Below are positions 47,754 through 59,893 of a stretch of 64,000 nt of DNA, in pieces; positions within the stretch are counted from its first letter, which is position 1; every line of letters starts with the position of its first letter. The stretch is from contig JALLLS010000003.1 of the NCBI GenBank assembly GCA_025094145.1, positions 744,001-808,000 on the forward strand. Direction: 5' to 3'. Made by a program: the position numbers and the translations under genes. A model generated the notes under the pieces. It worked only from the letters and a program-made list of their open reading frames with translations. It ran no database searches and was not told where the DNA came from. This stretch comes from Spinellus fusiger. Its lineage: Eukaryota; Mucoromycota; Mucoromycetes; Mucorales; Phycomycetaceae.

Positions 47754-49675
47754 ATGCAGATACCACCCTTCATAGTGGAGACTCACGTCCATCGCACATT
47801 GAAGACTTCTTGGTGGCAAAAGGTCTGCTTCTTTGCTCGACCCCTTCCTTCCACCACCCATGACCAACATGATTGGAGAACTCTATCACCTAGTCAACCC
47901 CCGCTCCCGATACTCAAAGATGAGGGTATTTGTCACAGTCGCGAATTTCCGGTAGATGTCCGTTATCCCAAGGTAATATTTATGTTTTTAAATAACATTT
48001 ATATCTTTATATAATTTTTATATTTTTAAATAACACTTATATTTTTAAATAATATTTATATTTTTAAATAACACTTATATTTTTAAATAATATTTATATT
48101 TTTATATAACATTTATATTTTTATACTTTACACCTTACCTTTTATATTGCATTCTACATTTGCATTCACATGTACATTTATTATCTATTATTTCATTATC
48201 TATTATTTATTACTTATTATTTAGTATTTATTATTTTAATCTCTTAATGAACACCACCATTGACTCCTTTATATAAAGCCTCAATAATTATCTGTCAAGA
48301 TTCTTTCGTTTATTTTCTTATTTTTATTTGATTTTTACATTTGATTTTCTCACTAGTCAATTTTTCACCTTTTTCGCACTTGTTTACTTTATGCAATTCT
48401 ATGCAACCCAGCAGTGTACTTGGTTATTGACTTGTTCTACTGCCCCTGTCCTCCATTAACCCCTTTTTTTGTCCTACCTTTTTCCTAAAGTTGCCTTGGT
48501 CCTCTTTTCATACAATTCATCAACCGAGCCCTAGTTCTCGACGGCTTTACCCAATTCCAGAAGAAGACGACTCTATGTCTTGTTCTACTTCTTCATCACC
48601 ACCACCACCACCACCACCACCTACCCACAACACAAATACCAATCAGTGGCAGAAGAGAACCAGTACGCCAGACACACCAGACACGCCAGACACATCCGAC
48701 AAATTAGACAAATTAGACGTCACCTCTACAGCGTCAGTCTTTGCGTCCGCGTCCACGTCTACGTCTGCACCCGCGTCAGTTCTCTCCTCCACTGGTTCCT
48801 CTAGTTCTTACACTCCTCCTATTCAGTGGCCTCTACAACAAAAGAGTGAGCCAGAATTCAGTCCAGCCGTGGTGAACGATGAAAATAAATGCAAACAAAA
48901 GTTTGCAAAAATGGTCCAGGCTGCCTGCCAATACTACTTGGAACATACCACAACTCAACCTATACCCATGGACATTGTGTTTAATATGAGTGACAATGTT
49001 CGTCATATACGTCTGTTCCACACCAATGGAACCACGGCTTTTCAGGTGTTTTGTGGGTAAGTTTGTTTTTGTTGTTTTGGTGTATCCATGTCTGTATGGC
49101 TTATGTTTTTTTTTCTATCTTTGCACCTTCAAAAGTAATCCACAGTACATTCCTCCTGAGATCTTCTTGGGGGCAACCTACAAGCATGGATTGGCAGATG
49201 TGTGGGTGTTGGGTATCTCCCTCTACCGCATGTTAGTGGGCAAATATCCGTTTATAGCCAGCACAGACCGTGGATTATTCAAAAAGATGCTCAAGGGTGA
49301 TTTCTCTATTCCAAATCACTTTTCTGACGGTAAGTGTCTGTAGAGAGTGTCTGTGTGTGGGGTTTCCCTTCTAAACCAAAGCCCATGCATTGACCTTGAA
49401 TTCTTTTAGATGTAAAAGATTTGCTGCGACGTATGCTGGCTCCAGATACAGCACGCGCCTCATTGGATCTTGTCATGTTTCACCAATGGTTGAAGCCTTA
49501 CAGCGTAGGGGTACCAGCAACAGCCCACTCGTCTGCCTTAGTTGAGCCCCCGACAGAGACGGCAAAGGCAAACGCAAAAGCAAAAGCAAAAGCAAAGCGG
49601 CAAGAATGTCAACAACATCAACCACTTCAGCCGCAGGAACAGAGCCAGAAATGGAAACAAAAACTGAGAAGCTAA
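47754..49675 (+). CDS. Tribbles-like pseudokinase
   Basis: Exons 48491-49056, 49136-49329 and 49410-49675 are well supported and in phase; a first exon ending at 47972 (RYPK|LPWSS) is likely but its start is uncertain. A long Ser/Thr/Pro-rich region precedes a kinase C-lobe: KQKFAKMVQAACQYYLEH, CGNPQYIPPEIFLGATY, HGLADVWVLGISLYRMLVGK and LFKKMLKGDFSIPNHFSDDV. The C-lobe is closest in feel to Tribbles and SNF1-like kinases. Where HRDLKxxN should be, the protein has TTQPIPMDIVFN, and where DFG should be it has RLFHTNG, so both catalytic Asp residues are gone. No ATP-binding N-lobe is visible. Tribbles proteins act as scaffolds linking substrates to ubiquitin ligases; whether that holds here is inference. 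A Lys/Ala/Gln-rich tail follows. Confidence 0.7.
47985..48125 (+). repeat. About 20 bp AT tandem repeat in an intron
   Basis: The unit ATATTTTTAAATAACACTT (with AATATT variants) repeats about six times in the large first intron of the pseudokinase gene. Confidence 0.85.
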
Positions 49676-51145
49676 AAAAAAAGTCATTAATGACAGGAGG
49701 AACATCAACTGAAACGGCAAAACCATCCAAACCAGCAAAACCAGCTTATAAGAAAAGGCATATTTTGCGTCGTCTTTTGGTTCTAATCTTTCAAGGGCCA
49801 TGTCCACCACCAAAACAGCCTTATAGAGAGTTTGCTCATTTTGGCAGAACAAATCCACCTGCCTAATCATTATTACCAGCACCTGCTGCTGCTGTGGCTA
49901 GGATGAATTGATTATTTATTACCACTTTTTACTCCTATTCCAATTCCTACTCCTACCCCTACTCCTATTTCTATTCGTATTCTTACAGATATTACCACCA
50001 CCACCACTATTATTATTATTATATTGTTATTATTATATTATATTATATTATTATTATATTATATTATTATCACCACTACTAATACCCTACCACCCTCACT
50101 CCCATTACTATTCTCACTATCACTCTCTATTTCTCACCACCAATCTCAATAATCATCTCATTTCACTTGTATTTTCTTTCTTTCTTTCTTCTATTCTGAC
50201 GTGTCTATTTATATCTTCTATTTTACTGTATATTTCCGTCTCTCCATCTCGGATTCTCACTCATCACTTTCCAACTCCAAAATAAAACTCAGACACAATT
50301 ATATAAAGGGGCCCTCGCACTGCGATCTTTCTTTTTTCTTTACATAAAACTTTAGCCTCGATTTTGCATGCGTACTGCCTTTTTCTCATGACTGCTCTAG
50401 AGTGGTGGTGAGAGACAGGAATGAGTAAAGCATTCCCTGAGACGAGTCAAGATTAAACAGAGATTGTAAAAGATCTTAACTCTAGGCTTAATAATATCTG
50501 TCACGTCATATGAACCACTCAAGTCTCTTTTGGCTTGAGAGTGATAGATTTCGCGGTCTATGGAAATCAATAATGATTCAACTCATTTAACAAAATAAAT
50601 AAAAACACAAGACAATTCTATTGGACACAGTAGTAACCACAGCAACCGAGGCCTCTTTGTCTCTTTGCCTTTTTTGTCCTTTCTTTATGAGTCTTCAAAG
50701 GGAAATCTCCCTTGTTGCCCTTTCCCTCCTTTGTTATCTCCGTTTCTTTTTTCTATGAGAACATAATCCTGCAGAGAGCAATAAACAAAGGAACTATTTT
50801 TATGATTTTACTCCCCTCACTACTACACACCCCTCCTTTCTCATGTTAATCCATGTAAAACAAGTGCATTCTAAAACACAAAAAGACTTGGAACAGGCAC
50901 ACATTGCACTCGAAAACTGCACTCATGGCAAGACTCTTCTTTTGCTAGATCAAAATGCAGTCCTTCCTTTGTGTGTGTCCTTGGCATTCTTAGTGTTGTA
51001 CCATGATAGAAATTCTCTCTCTATTACACATGACTGTCAAATAACAGGCTGAGTGGGGTAAGTCACACCACAGAAAGTGAGGGTAGTACAGAGCACAAGA
51101 GAGGCAAGAGAGAAGGCGTGACTGTGATAAAAGCAGGATCTTTTT
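49676..51145. other. Intergenic, simple-sequence rich
   Basis: About 1.5 kb with (CCACTATTATTA)-like and (TATTATAT)-like repeats at 49990-50080. A 69-codon frame at 50843-51052 has no recognisable motif. The ACTTT/TAATGAAC-type signals are not informative. Confidence 0.45.
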
Positions 51146-52375
51146 CTACACACCCAAAGATTTTCTGGCTTTTAGGCGGTGATATCTCCTTCCTTTTACG
51201 TCTAGAAATATCTTACCTTCTATGGAACTGTGTTTAAAATCAAAGGTTTGCAAGTATCTAAATTATTATTTCCTTTTGTGGATACCTCAATATCAAATTG
51301 TATTATCAATGGAATATAGTGTTGATGAATAGTATTGTTTATTGTAATAGTATAGATGATACTATAGTATAGCTATAGCTACTGCCCAAGTACATTTCCT
51401 TATAGCAGTAGAATCTATATCCTAAAAGCTTTGTGCTTTATCCTTGGGAGATAGATAACTATGCTTAGGAGTATACCCTAGAGACCCTAGATAGTATAGA
51501 GGACCACATGAGACTGACTTGAAAGGAGTCTTTACTTGCTTAATAACAATGCAATGAGTGTCTTGTAGAAAACAATGAGCTCAAGCCCAGATGAAGACAA
51601 CGCTTACCTGTTTATCACTAGAATAGCCGTTGGTAGTGTCTATCACCTCCTTCTATTGTTTCTCTTTGTCAATAATGGCACATTACCTTGTTTATTTATG
51701 TTCATCTTGACGAGTGCTTAAATATTAAGTTGTATGTGCAGTGTGGGAAATAACAAAAGGAGGGAAATATCAAAAAAAATAATAATATTTCATCTATTAT
51801 TCTGGTAATGTATACATTTTAGCCTTCACTCATAAGATCCACAAGTCAAACAATTCACACTCTATTTGCCTTGAGCCTAAAGCCCAGTATTAGAAACAAT
51901 ACTTTGTAATCATTAAGCACCACTGTTAATACCAGTTACAATAACATAGTTACTGAAGTGATTATGAATATTGAGTCAATGAATGAATTCACTGTGCTCA
52001 ATTTAAGTAAGTTTGGCTCTATTTTTTGGACAATAATCACTAGGGTTAATTCAATGTTCTATAACAAATCTTTCTTAAGCAGTGCTGTACTGCAAATACT
52101 ATGGGCCTAAGGATAACACATTATGTTAAACAATAAATGCAGTGACTGAGTTGTAATTTTGGGGTGATTCTTGTTCTATTTCTTGTCTTCACAGCCAATT
52201 CTATACTTCTTAATTACAAAGTCAGTAGCTATTGCTAAAACAGGCAGGCAGAGTTTGAAATAGCCCATTTAGACAGCGAAAAGGCATTTTAAAATACATT
52301 AGCCAATCATAAGTATATTGCGATTTTATTCTCAGAATATTCTCTTATATATCCCAAAAATCTCCTGGTGTGTAG
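51146..52375 (+). mobile_element. TACACACC-family transposon, copy C (non-autonomous)
   Basis: Left end CTACACACCCAAAGATTTTC, right end AAATCTCCTGGTGTGTAG, 1.23 kb. The body matches the first part of copy B and all of copy A, including TTGTTATTTC-type and GGTAATGT-type blocks. It has no nuclease segment. It lies in the same orientation as copies B and E. Confidence 0.75.
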
Positions 52376-52795
52376 TTCTTTTGAATTCCTCCACCATGGA
52401 AAAAGGCTATCTCCTCATCGCCTGTATGGAATGGCGTGGAGAATAAAAAAAAACAAACAACAGAATGACCAAAAAGGAAATATTCTCTGTTGCAGAGAAA
52501 GGCCAGCAGACACTGTTGTGTATCACTCTCCAGAGTCATTCATCACTTTAGAGTGGCTTGTTTGCCTCATAGCCAATACGTTCAAACTCAATGTAACACA
52601 CACACCAAAGATCTTTCTTCATTGTAATAGAACAAAATGGACTGCTATGGACAAATCTCTTTTCACTCTTTCATATTTTTATTTTTATTATTATCCAATG
52701 AAAAATACATGTAAAAAAAATTGTCCTTATTAGGAAGGAGACAAAGGGAAATATCAAAGAATGTACTAGATTGTTGGCGTAGAATAGCGTCAGCT
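52376..52795. other. Gap between two transposon copies
   Basis: 420 bp of host or older sequence between copies C and D, which face each other. The open frames here have no recognisable signal. Confidence 0.4.
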
Positions 52796-54814
52796 GTACA
52801 CACCTAAAGATTTTTGGGATATAAAAGTAAATGAACGGACAATGAAATAGCACTATTACTCTAATTGGCTGATGTGTTTAAAAAGGGTATTTTGCTGTCT
52901 AAATGAACTACTTCAAACTCTGTCTGCCTATTCTAGCAATAGCTACACTATCTTCATAAAGTATTGGTGCATCTTTGGGGAAATTATAGTATAGAAATGT
53001 AGTATGGTTCAAAAAAAGACTTACATGTATCTTAGTTTAGTGCAGGAATAACTACACCGGATTCTTTTTTTATGTTTTGGTGGATTAGCTACTACTAGCT
53101 AGATGTTTGTCTGATTGTTATTGATTAATAAAGATCAAAGGCTTCATTCTACGAAATGAGATTAAGCTATTGACATTCTGGTTTTCCACAGCAGGAGTAC
53201 CTTTATATGAATAATTAGTTATGCAACACTGGGGTAACTCTGGCTTTCTCCTCGAGGTATCTTGCAAACCTTCCTCAATTGACTGTTGAAGATGTATGTC
53301 TTGACAGAGATAACCCGGCTTCTATTCAATACCAGTGATTGAGTTCTTCACTGCTATCATCTTCAGAGTACGTTCCATGAAGAAAATAAAGACGAGTTGA
53401 CTTTTTTCTTTTTATACTATTTCTGTTTTATAATTGGTTTTCACATGCCATTCATTCAATCCGTGATTTGAAAACCAAGAAGTTGTGTTAAAGCATAATG
53501 TTTATATTTCTATCAATAAAAACTGTGGGTCCCACGGATTTTCTATGCATATACATATCTTCAAGATATAAAGAAGGGAATAATGTTAAAGAGAAAAGTG
53601 TTTTAGATAATTTGAATTTGCCAAATTATGTACAGATCCGATGGTGTATAAAACACTAAACAACATAAGTAGCTTGCAAATTCATGGATTTAGGAGTGTA
53701 TTTTATTGAATCTGATGCTAGAGATGGATATGGCAAACAGGATTTCAATTGAGATTAGAAAGTGAGTGAGTTGTTTGACTTAATTTACTATAGGAAAGTA
53801 TAGGCTAAAGTGTATAAATCACCAGAATAATGAGAGAGAGAAATTCCTACTCTTGGTCTTGTTATTATTACCTTGTTATTTCATACACTGTCCATACAAC
53901 TTAATACTCAAATACTCGTCAAGATGAGCATAACTGATCAAGGTAATGTGCTATTATTAACAAAGAAAAACAATAAAAATAAGTGATAGACACTACCAAA
54001 GGCTATTCTCGAAGTAGAAAAGATAAAGTATCTTCATCTGGACATGAGCTCATTGTAATCCACAAGACATAGTACTGACTCTTCTTCTGATAGATAACAT
54101 ATGGCTTATTCTCAAGACAAGTATTAAGTGCAAGGTAAGCATACTATCTCTCTTGATTGAATTATCACTAATGCACTCTTCTGTTACTATATAAGCTAAG
54201 ACTATTTCTCAAGTCAGTCCTAGGTGTTGTATCTAGAGTCAATACAGAGACATGTCTAACATAAGTAGCACCAGTCAATTGCATCAATAATGATAAGTAA
54301 TTAGGGCCATGTGTGTAAACTCAACTATAGGAGACACATAGGTGTAACTATGGCAATTGATTAGTATATAAAGAGTTGTCCATTCCACTAAATAAAAAGC
54401 AATCTATTCTTGGATAAAGTCCTGTCATCTATCAGTCTCTTTATTCTTTAGTTAGGATAAAACACTAGGTGGTCTATTCTTCCTTCTATACTGTCTAGAG
54501 TGTCTAGGGTATAGTCTCTAATGCTGTCTATCTCCCAATAAAAAATCATAATGATTTCAGGGTGTATATTCTATTGCAATAAGGAATACATAGAACAGCA
54601 ATAGCTATAGTATTATAATAAATAATATTATTCATCAACACTATATTTTATTGATAATACAATTTGATAGAGGTATACTACAAAAAGAAACAATTATTTG
54701 GATATCCTCAAACCTTTTGATTTTAAATACAGACCCATAAAAGGCAAGAGATTTCTAGACGTAAAAGGAAGGAGATATCACCGCCTAAAAGCCAGAAAAT
54801 CTTTGGGTGTGTAG
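52796..54814 (-). mobile_element. TACACACC-family transposon, copy D (non-autonomous, with nested LTR)
   Basis: Left end GTACACACCTAAAGATTTTT, right end AATCTTTGGGTGTGTAG, 2.02 kb including a 245 bp solo LTR insertion at 54225-54469. The minus orientation matches copy A. It lacks the nuclease frame. About 0.5 kb in its middle (53000-53800) is not shared with the shorter copies. Confidence 0.7.
54225..54464 (+). mobile_element. Solo LTR with 5 bp target duplication, nested in a transposon
   Basis: 240 bp, from TGTTGTATCTAGAG to GGATAAAACA, flanked by CTAGG on both sides (54220-54224 and 54465-54469). A TATATAAAG box lies about two thirds along. It is the same family as 1652-1881 and the Gag-linked LTR. 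Its position dates it after transposon copy D. Confidence 0.93.
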
Positions 54815-55245
54815 AAAAAGACAATCAAGAAAAATAAAATAGAATTCATATCCCGCACCGAGGAGACTCAAAAAAAAAGAAAGAGATTTTACCCGCCAAA
54901 GGAGGCCTACTTTTACGTTGAACTCTCTCCTTCATTGACTCTGTAATATTGCGATCCGGACGCATTCCAGGTTCGGCCAACAATGAAGCACTCACCAGAA
55001 CTACTGCCTTACATCTACTATGGAAGAGAGGAACCCTAGTGCACAAAGAGTACGGCTTGTGCATTGCATGATGACGTTGCACAATGCGCGGGGATAACAA
55101 GGCCTGCCCTAGGAGCCTACTTGAGACTGAGGGGGAAGATTCTTATCTTTCTCTTTCTTTCTTTCTTTCTTTCTTGTTCCTCTGCCTTGTACATATCCAC
55201 TGTTGCACCCTCCTCCTTCTCCCTCCCTCCCAATCACTATAGTAA

Positions 55246-56229
55246 ATGACTGTGCAAAAGATCCACGAATACCTTCCTCCCTCCAATCTGCCAGCTATCC
55301 GACGCTCGATTGCACTGCAGCTACAGAAACAACGACAAGTAACAGCAGAAAAACCAAGTCCACTGGTCATTACCCACTGTCATCTCGAGAATGGACTGCC
55401 TTCACCTCCTGTTGAGAAGTGTCAGTTTGATAGCAAGAGCTTCTCCACCCAGTTTGATACCAGTACTGTGACTGAGCACCTCCCGCCCACGCCCACTGCA
55501 CACACGCCCACCACATCCTCCTTCTCTTCTCTCACTTCCTCCTCCTCCTCCTTCCCACAGCCCACCCACCCTAAATCAACTCCACCAGAGTTAGACAGTC
55601 AAGATGTAGAGAGACGACTTGAGGCCCTAAGAAAAGAGAAACATCTCTTGTTCCAGGCCATGAAAGGTCTCTTATCGTGTTCTGCTAAAAGTCCTACCGC
55701 AAGTCCTACCACAAGCCCAGTGTCTCGCCACAGTCCCCAAACAATGTCTCTGCCCAACTCACCCTGCTCAGCAACCCCTCCCAAGTCCAGTCTAAAGCCC
55801 AGGGCCCACAGCCGAGACAGACCCAGAGAAAGAACTCGCAGTGCTGGTCACTCGAGGGGCCGATACTACGAACGTCCGAAGGAAAGTACAGGCCGCCGTC
55901 CCCTGTCTCTCCCCCTGCGCCACTTCTTCACGCCTTCCCACTACGCACCCCACTATCCTCCTCCTTCTTCCTCTTCTTCTTCTCTCTCTTCCTCGCATTC
56001 ACATTCGCATTCACATTCACATTCGCATTCGCATTCGCATTCTTCTGTGTTTATGGTAAGCACACTCGTCCTTCATGTCGTAAAACTCACCTTTTATTAG
56101 CAGCATCCCACTAGTCACTTCTCACCCCATGTATCTTCCTCAGCAGTCACACACCCGCATCCTCCACATCCTCAGCATGTCATCGTCGCCTACTTGCTGA
56201 TAGACACATCCCTCGTTATTAAGCACTAG
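55246..56229 (+). CDS. Ser/Pro/His-rich protein of unknown function
   Basis: Exon 1 runs 55246-56055 and exon 2 56101-56229, in phase, giving 312 residues. The N-terminus (TVQKIHEYLPPSNLPAIRRS) and one coiled segment (DVERRLEALRKEKHLLFQAM) look structured. The rest is low complexity: Thr/Pro, SPTASPTTSPVS, Arg-rich PRERTRSAGHSRGR (RS-like), poly-Ser and an (HS)n run near 55995-56045. The C-terminus is His/Pro-rich and then hydrophobic (HVIVAYLLIDTSLVI). The acceptor is a TAGCAG tandem, so splicing may add or drop one Gln. The many SP sites suggest a regulated, disordered protein. No family was recognised. The gene is squeezed between transposon copies D and E. Confidence 0.6.
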
Positions 56230-56387
56230 ACTATAAAAAGAACGAGAAAGAGAAAGGGATTAGATAGACAGAAGCACAGAAAACAGAAGCACAGAAAATA
56301 GTTCTGTTACACACCTATACACACTGCGAATAAATCTCTTGACGCAACCTTTTTCTTTTTCTTTCCCCCTTTCTTTTTCCCTGTATT

Positions 56388-58773
56388 CTACACACCCAAA
56401 GATTTTCTGGCTTTTAGGCGGTGATATCTCCTTCCTTTTACGTCTAGAAATCTCTTGCCTTTTATGGGTCTGTATTTAAAATCAAAAGGTTTGAGGATAT
56501 CCAAATAATTGTTTCTTTTTGTAGTATACCTCACTATCAAATTGTATTATCAATAAAATATAGTGTTGATGAATAAAATTGTTTATTATAATACTATAGC
56601 TAATAGTATAGTATGTACTATAGCTACTGCCCAAGTGCATTCCCTCATAGCAATAGAATCCACAGCCTAAAAGCCTTGTGCTTTATCCTTGGGAGATAGA
56701 TAAATATGCTCAGGAGTATACCCTAGACAGCTTAGACAGCTTAGACAGCTTAGACAGCTTAGACAGTATAGAAGGAAGAAGACTACCCGGGACTGACTTG
56801 AGAAAGAGTCTTTACTTATCTAATAGCAGAAGAGTGTATTAGTAATAATTCAATCAAGAGAGATAGTATGCTTACCTTGTACTTAATACTTGTCTTAAGA
56901 ATAATGAGTCATATATCATCTATTAGAAAAAGAGTCATTACTATGTCTTGTGGATTACATTGAACTCAAGCCCAGATGGACATTATTTACCTCCAGAAAA
57001 GCCTTTGGTGGTGCCTATCACTTCCTTCTATTGTTTTTCTTTGTTAATAATGGCACATTACATTGCTCCGTTATGCTCATCTTGCTGAGTGTTTGAGCAT
57101 CAAGTTGTATATGCAGTGTGTGAAATAACAAAAGGAGGGGATTATCAAAACAGATAATAGTTTTTCTTTCTCTATTCTGATGTATTACGCTTTAGCCTCT
57201 TCATTCCTACAATCAAGTCAAACAATTCACACTCTATTTGCCTTGGGCCTAAAGGACAGTATTAGAAACAATGCTTTGTTATCATTAAGTACTATTGTTA
57301 ATACCAGTTAAAATGAGACAGTTGAAGTCATTATGACTATTGAGTCAATATTTATACTACTTTTCTATTTCTTTCTTTTTTTACTATGAATTTACTGAGA
57401 TGTTATTATCGTATAGCTTTGATCATCATAGCTTAGAATATAAATATATAAAAGTAGCCTCAAAATCTATACTATGTAACTTTGTAAAATATATCCTTTA
57501 TTCTGTAATAAAGGGCACTGTGGTTATCAAAAGGACCACTAGAGAGATAAATGTATAAATATTGGGTCTCTAGCAGGGACAACAAAATAGAGTATTGGAT
57601 ACAAAGGCTAGTCTAGGGAAATCAAAGAGAGTGCATGAACAGAAACACAACACACGATTTGATCACAACGGGTAACTAGGCAACTGTTCTTTAACGAATT
57701 CTTTTCTTTTTAAAATGTTGTTGTAGTCTGCATTACTTTGGTAGTTCTGACTAAGTAAATGACTTGTGAAAATTCGTCCTGTTCTCTTCTGCTCGAATAT
57801 AAATACCTGCCAACCACGCTGTCTGCTGTTATTCATAACCTCTACCCTCTTTATTTTGTTTGCCTTTGTCTGGCATATAAACCAACAGTTGTGATCTGGT
57901 GAGTGTTTGTGTATGTTTATTATGTCTGACATGTTAGTCAGTTTCTATTTTATATTCTTTTATTTTAATAAACCCAGTGAACCCGTTACAAAGACAAAGG
58001 CAAGAAGAAGGTGCCAGTGCAAGGGTAATACGACACACACATAGAGTACATTAATACATCTCAAACTAATTATTTTTACTATTATTCTATTATTAAAAAG
58101 GGGCATTGGCACCTAATAATATTGGAGTACAATCCTACCAAGCTGCCAGTTGCTGCCTAGGCACAGGAATAAAGGTAAAAGATGCTGCCAAATTTAAAGG
58201 TCATTGTGTTGGTTTGACAAGAATTTTATATCAATCATTGGAAAAGAGACAAAAAGATGGAGATCTTTTTATGGTTGATGTTGATAAATTTCGAACATCG
58301 AGGGTGAACATGATTGATCTCTCAACCAACATGAAAAGCTCTTCTAACAGTTACTCTTATTTTTGTTCTCAAGATCTGCCACACTTATAACACAAATATC
58401 CTCACCAAGGTATTAGTGAATTTCAACAGTATTCACCCTTGCCAAGATTATGGAGTTGTTTGGAACAGAGATGTGAATGCATTAAAGAATATCTATACAA
58501 TTGCAGAAGAGCCTTTAAAGGGTCTCCACCGACCAGTTCCATTCTGTCGAGAAGCATAGATATTCTTTGATGCATTCATATCATATATCGCCACATCGAA
58601 AGTGGTTTCCTTTGGGATTCAGATATTTACAGGTAAATCTACATAATAACCTTTATTTATCTAAAATCTAACATAAATATATAATTTATTTTTGCTCCTC
58701 AAGTCTATGTCATTTCTTAAACAATTGTAGTTCGAGCATTTCCCTTTATATCCTAAAGATCTCCTGGTGTGTA
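56388..58773 (+). mobile_element. TACACACC-family transposon, copy E, carrying a Fanzor-like nuclease remnant
   Basis: Left end CTACACACCCAAAGATTTTC, right end GATCTCCTGGTGTGTA, 2.39 kb. It parallels copy B but with an internal deletion around 57340. The nuclease remnant is at 58101-58559. It ends only about 250 bp past the stop of the dynein light-chain gene, which is on the opposite strand. A (TTAGACAGC)n run of four units lies near 56727-56765. Confidence 0.72.
58101..58559 (+). pseudogene. TnpB/Fanzor-type nuclease, C-terminal half, decayed
   Basis: Exons 58101-58303 and 58374-58559 are homologous to the copy B remnant. Visible parts are GTGIKVKDAAKFKGHCVGLT, LEKRQKDGDLFMVDVDKF, RTSR, then ICHTY, HPCQDY and VWNRDVNALKNIYTI. 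The RuvC-III Asp in NRDVNA is kept, but the RuvC-II Glu is Lys (VDKF for VDEF), and the second Cys of both zinc pairs is Tyr. A 1-base loss gives a stop near 58160. It complements copy B: here the A-run and the NALKNI region are in frame, whereas in copy B they are shifted. Confidence 0.72.
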
Positions 58774-59021
58774 TCTCGCAAGTGACAAAAGTTTTTTTTG
58801 TATTCTTCATTGACTAGGCCGACACGTTTACAAGTGACAAAAGGAACACGCTTGGTCCTGTCTTTATTGAAAAAGAAGAACAGGTCATCCTCTCCTCCAA
58901 CCACGTGTCTAGCAAGTCCCTGCCCTCTGCTCCACTTCTGCTCCACTCCTCTCTCCACGGGATGGTCTTTGATAGACACAGTCACTTCCAACTCTCTCTC
59001 TTTTTTTTGGGACAAGAACAC

Positions 59022-59550
59022 TTATAACACCTGCAGAGACTCCACTGGGTTCTGCACAACAATCAAGAGATAGTCACGGTCTATCCACCACCACCAGTGT
59101 TATTGTTTATAGTCATCAACATCAACACCCTACTCTACTTCTCCAGACATATCACAATGTACGTACCGGGAGCTATCATAATCTCGTGCTTCTTTGTGCG
59201 CACACGTAAAAAGGTCAGCTCATTCTAATGCAGTGAGTTTTCTTCTTCTTCCTCTTCCTCCACCACAATTGTATCACTATTGAGTTACTTGGTCGTCGAG
59301 GGTGGCAACTGTCGTACATGTCTGAAGAACAAGACTTGACATGAGTCGGCCGTACTGTGCTGTGAGTTCAGCATCCAAAGTAGAGCGAATGGCTTGTCCT
59401 TCTCCATTCAGAATCACTACGCCCTTGACACCCTTTCGGTTGGATAGACGCTTCAGTGTATCATCTACTTCGTTCGACTAAAAGAACAAGAAGAAGAACA
59501 AGAACAGACCTGGCGTCAGTGTCCATCTTCCTTGAGGATGCCTTTACCAT
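59022..59550 (-). CDS. DYNLRB: Dynein light chain, roadblock/LC7 type
   Basis: Four minus-strand exons in phase, 59550-59548 (the ATG alone), 59477-59289, 59224-59167 and 59080-59022, give 102 residues. The sequence follows the roadblock family throughout: SNEVDDTLKRLSNRKGVKGV, VILNGEGQAIRSTLDAELT, QYGRLMSSLVLQ, NELTFLRVRTKKHEIMIAP and DRDYLLIVVQNP. The protein is a small dimeric light chain that binds dynein intermediate chain and helps cargo attachment on microtubules. A first exon holding only the start codon is unusual but fits the family N-terminus. The short C-terminal tail (VESLQVL) is typical in length. Confidence 0.88.
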
Positions 59551-59695
59551 GGCGTAATGAAGAAATACCAAGTGGAAAAGAAGAGAAAGAAGAGGAAGCG
59601 GAGGAAAATAAGTAAGGAAATTAAGAGCGAGACATCAGTGTCAGGTGATCTGGACACACCACAGACAGGAAAGACAGGATGTTTTTGTAGGCCCT

Positions 59696-59893
59696 CTACC
59701 TCCATGGGTCATTAGAACAGACAGGTACAGGCAGTGGTCTGTGCTTATAAAAACCCCCCTTTTGTGTGCATAGATTCAATAGTATTTCCCTCTTTTGTAA
59801 AGTCATCATTGTGGAGAAGGTAAACCCAAGCATAGAAAGAGCCACACCAAGAAGAATCCATTCGATGAATATCTGTCCCTTCTCTCTTTTCAT
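59696..59893 (-). CDS. Possible small membrane protein
   Basis: A 65-codon minus-strand frame begins MKREKGQIFIEWILLGVALS and continues MLGFTFSTMMTLQKREILLN, so it has one good membrane helix with a positive N-terminus. It lies between the dynein light-chain gene (same strand, downstream) and CYB2 (divergent). The layout resembles small mitochondrial inner-membrane proteins, but I recognise no family, and the C-terminal end may be wrong if an intron follows CTQKGG. It could be chance. Confidence 0.3.
   Translation of the reverse strand: MKREKGQIFIEWILLGVALSMLGFTFSTMMTLQKREILLNLCTQKGGFYKHRPLPVPVCSNDPWR

Noticed and set aside
47507..47863. 118-codon ORF upstream of the pseudokinase as its N-lobe
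   Set aside because: It has no Gly-rich loop or VAIK-like Lys. A poly-Phe stretch comes from a T-rich tract, and it overlaps another frame that fits the following exon better.
52368..52733. 121-codon ORF between transposon copies C and D
   Set aside because: It starts in the end of copy C, is low complexity at its C-terminus and has no recognisable domain.
58746..59021. 92-codon minus-strand ORF directly after the dynein light-chain stop
   Set aside because: It begins inside the 3' region of that gene and runs into the end of transposon copy E. It is more likely 3' untranslated sequence than a gene.
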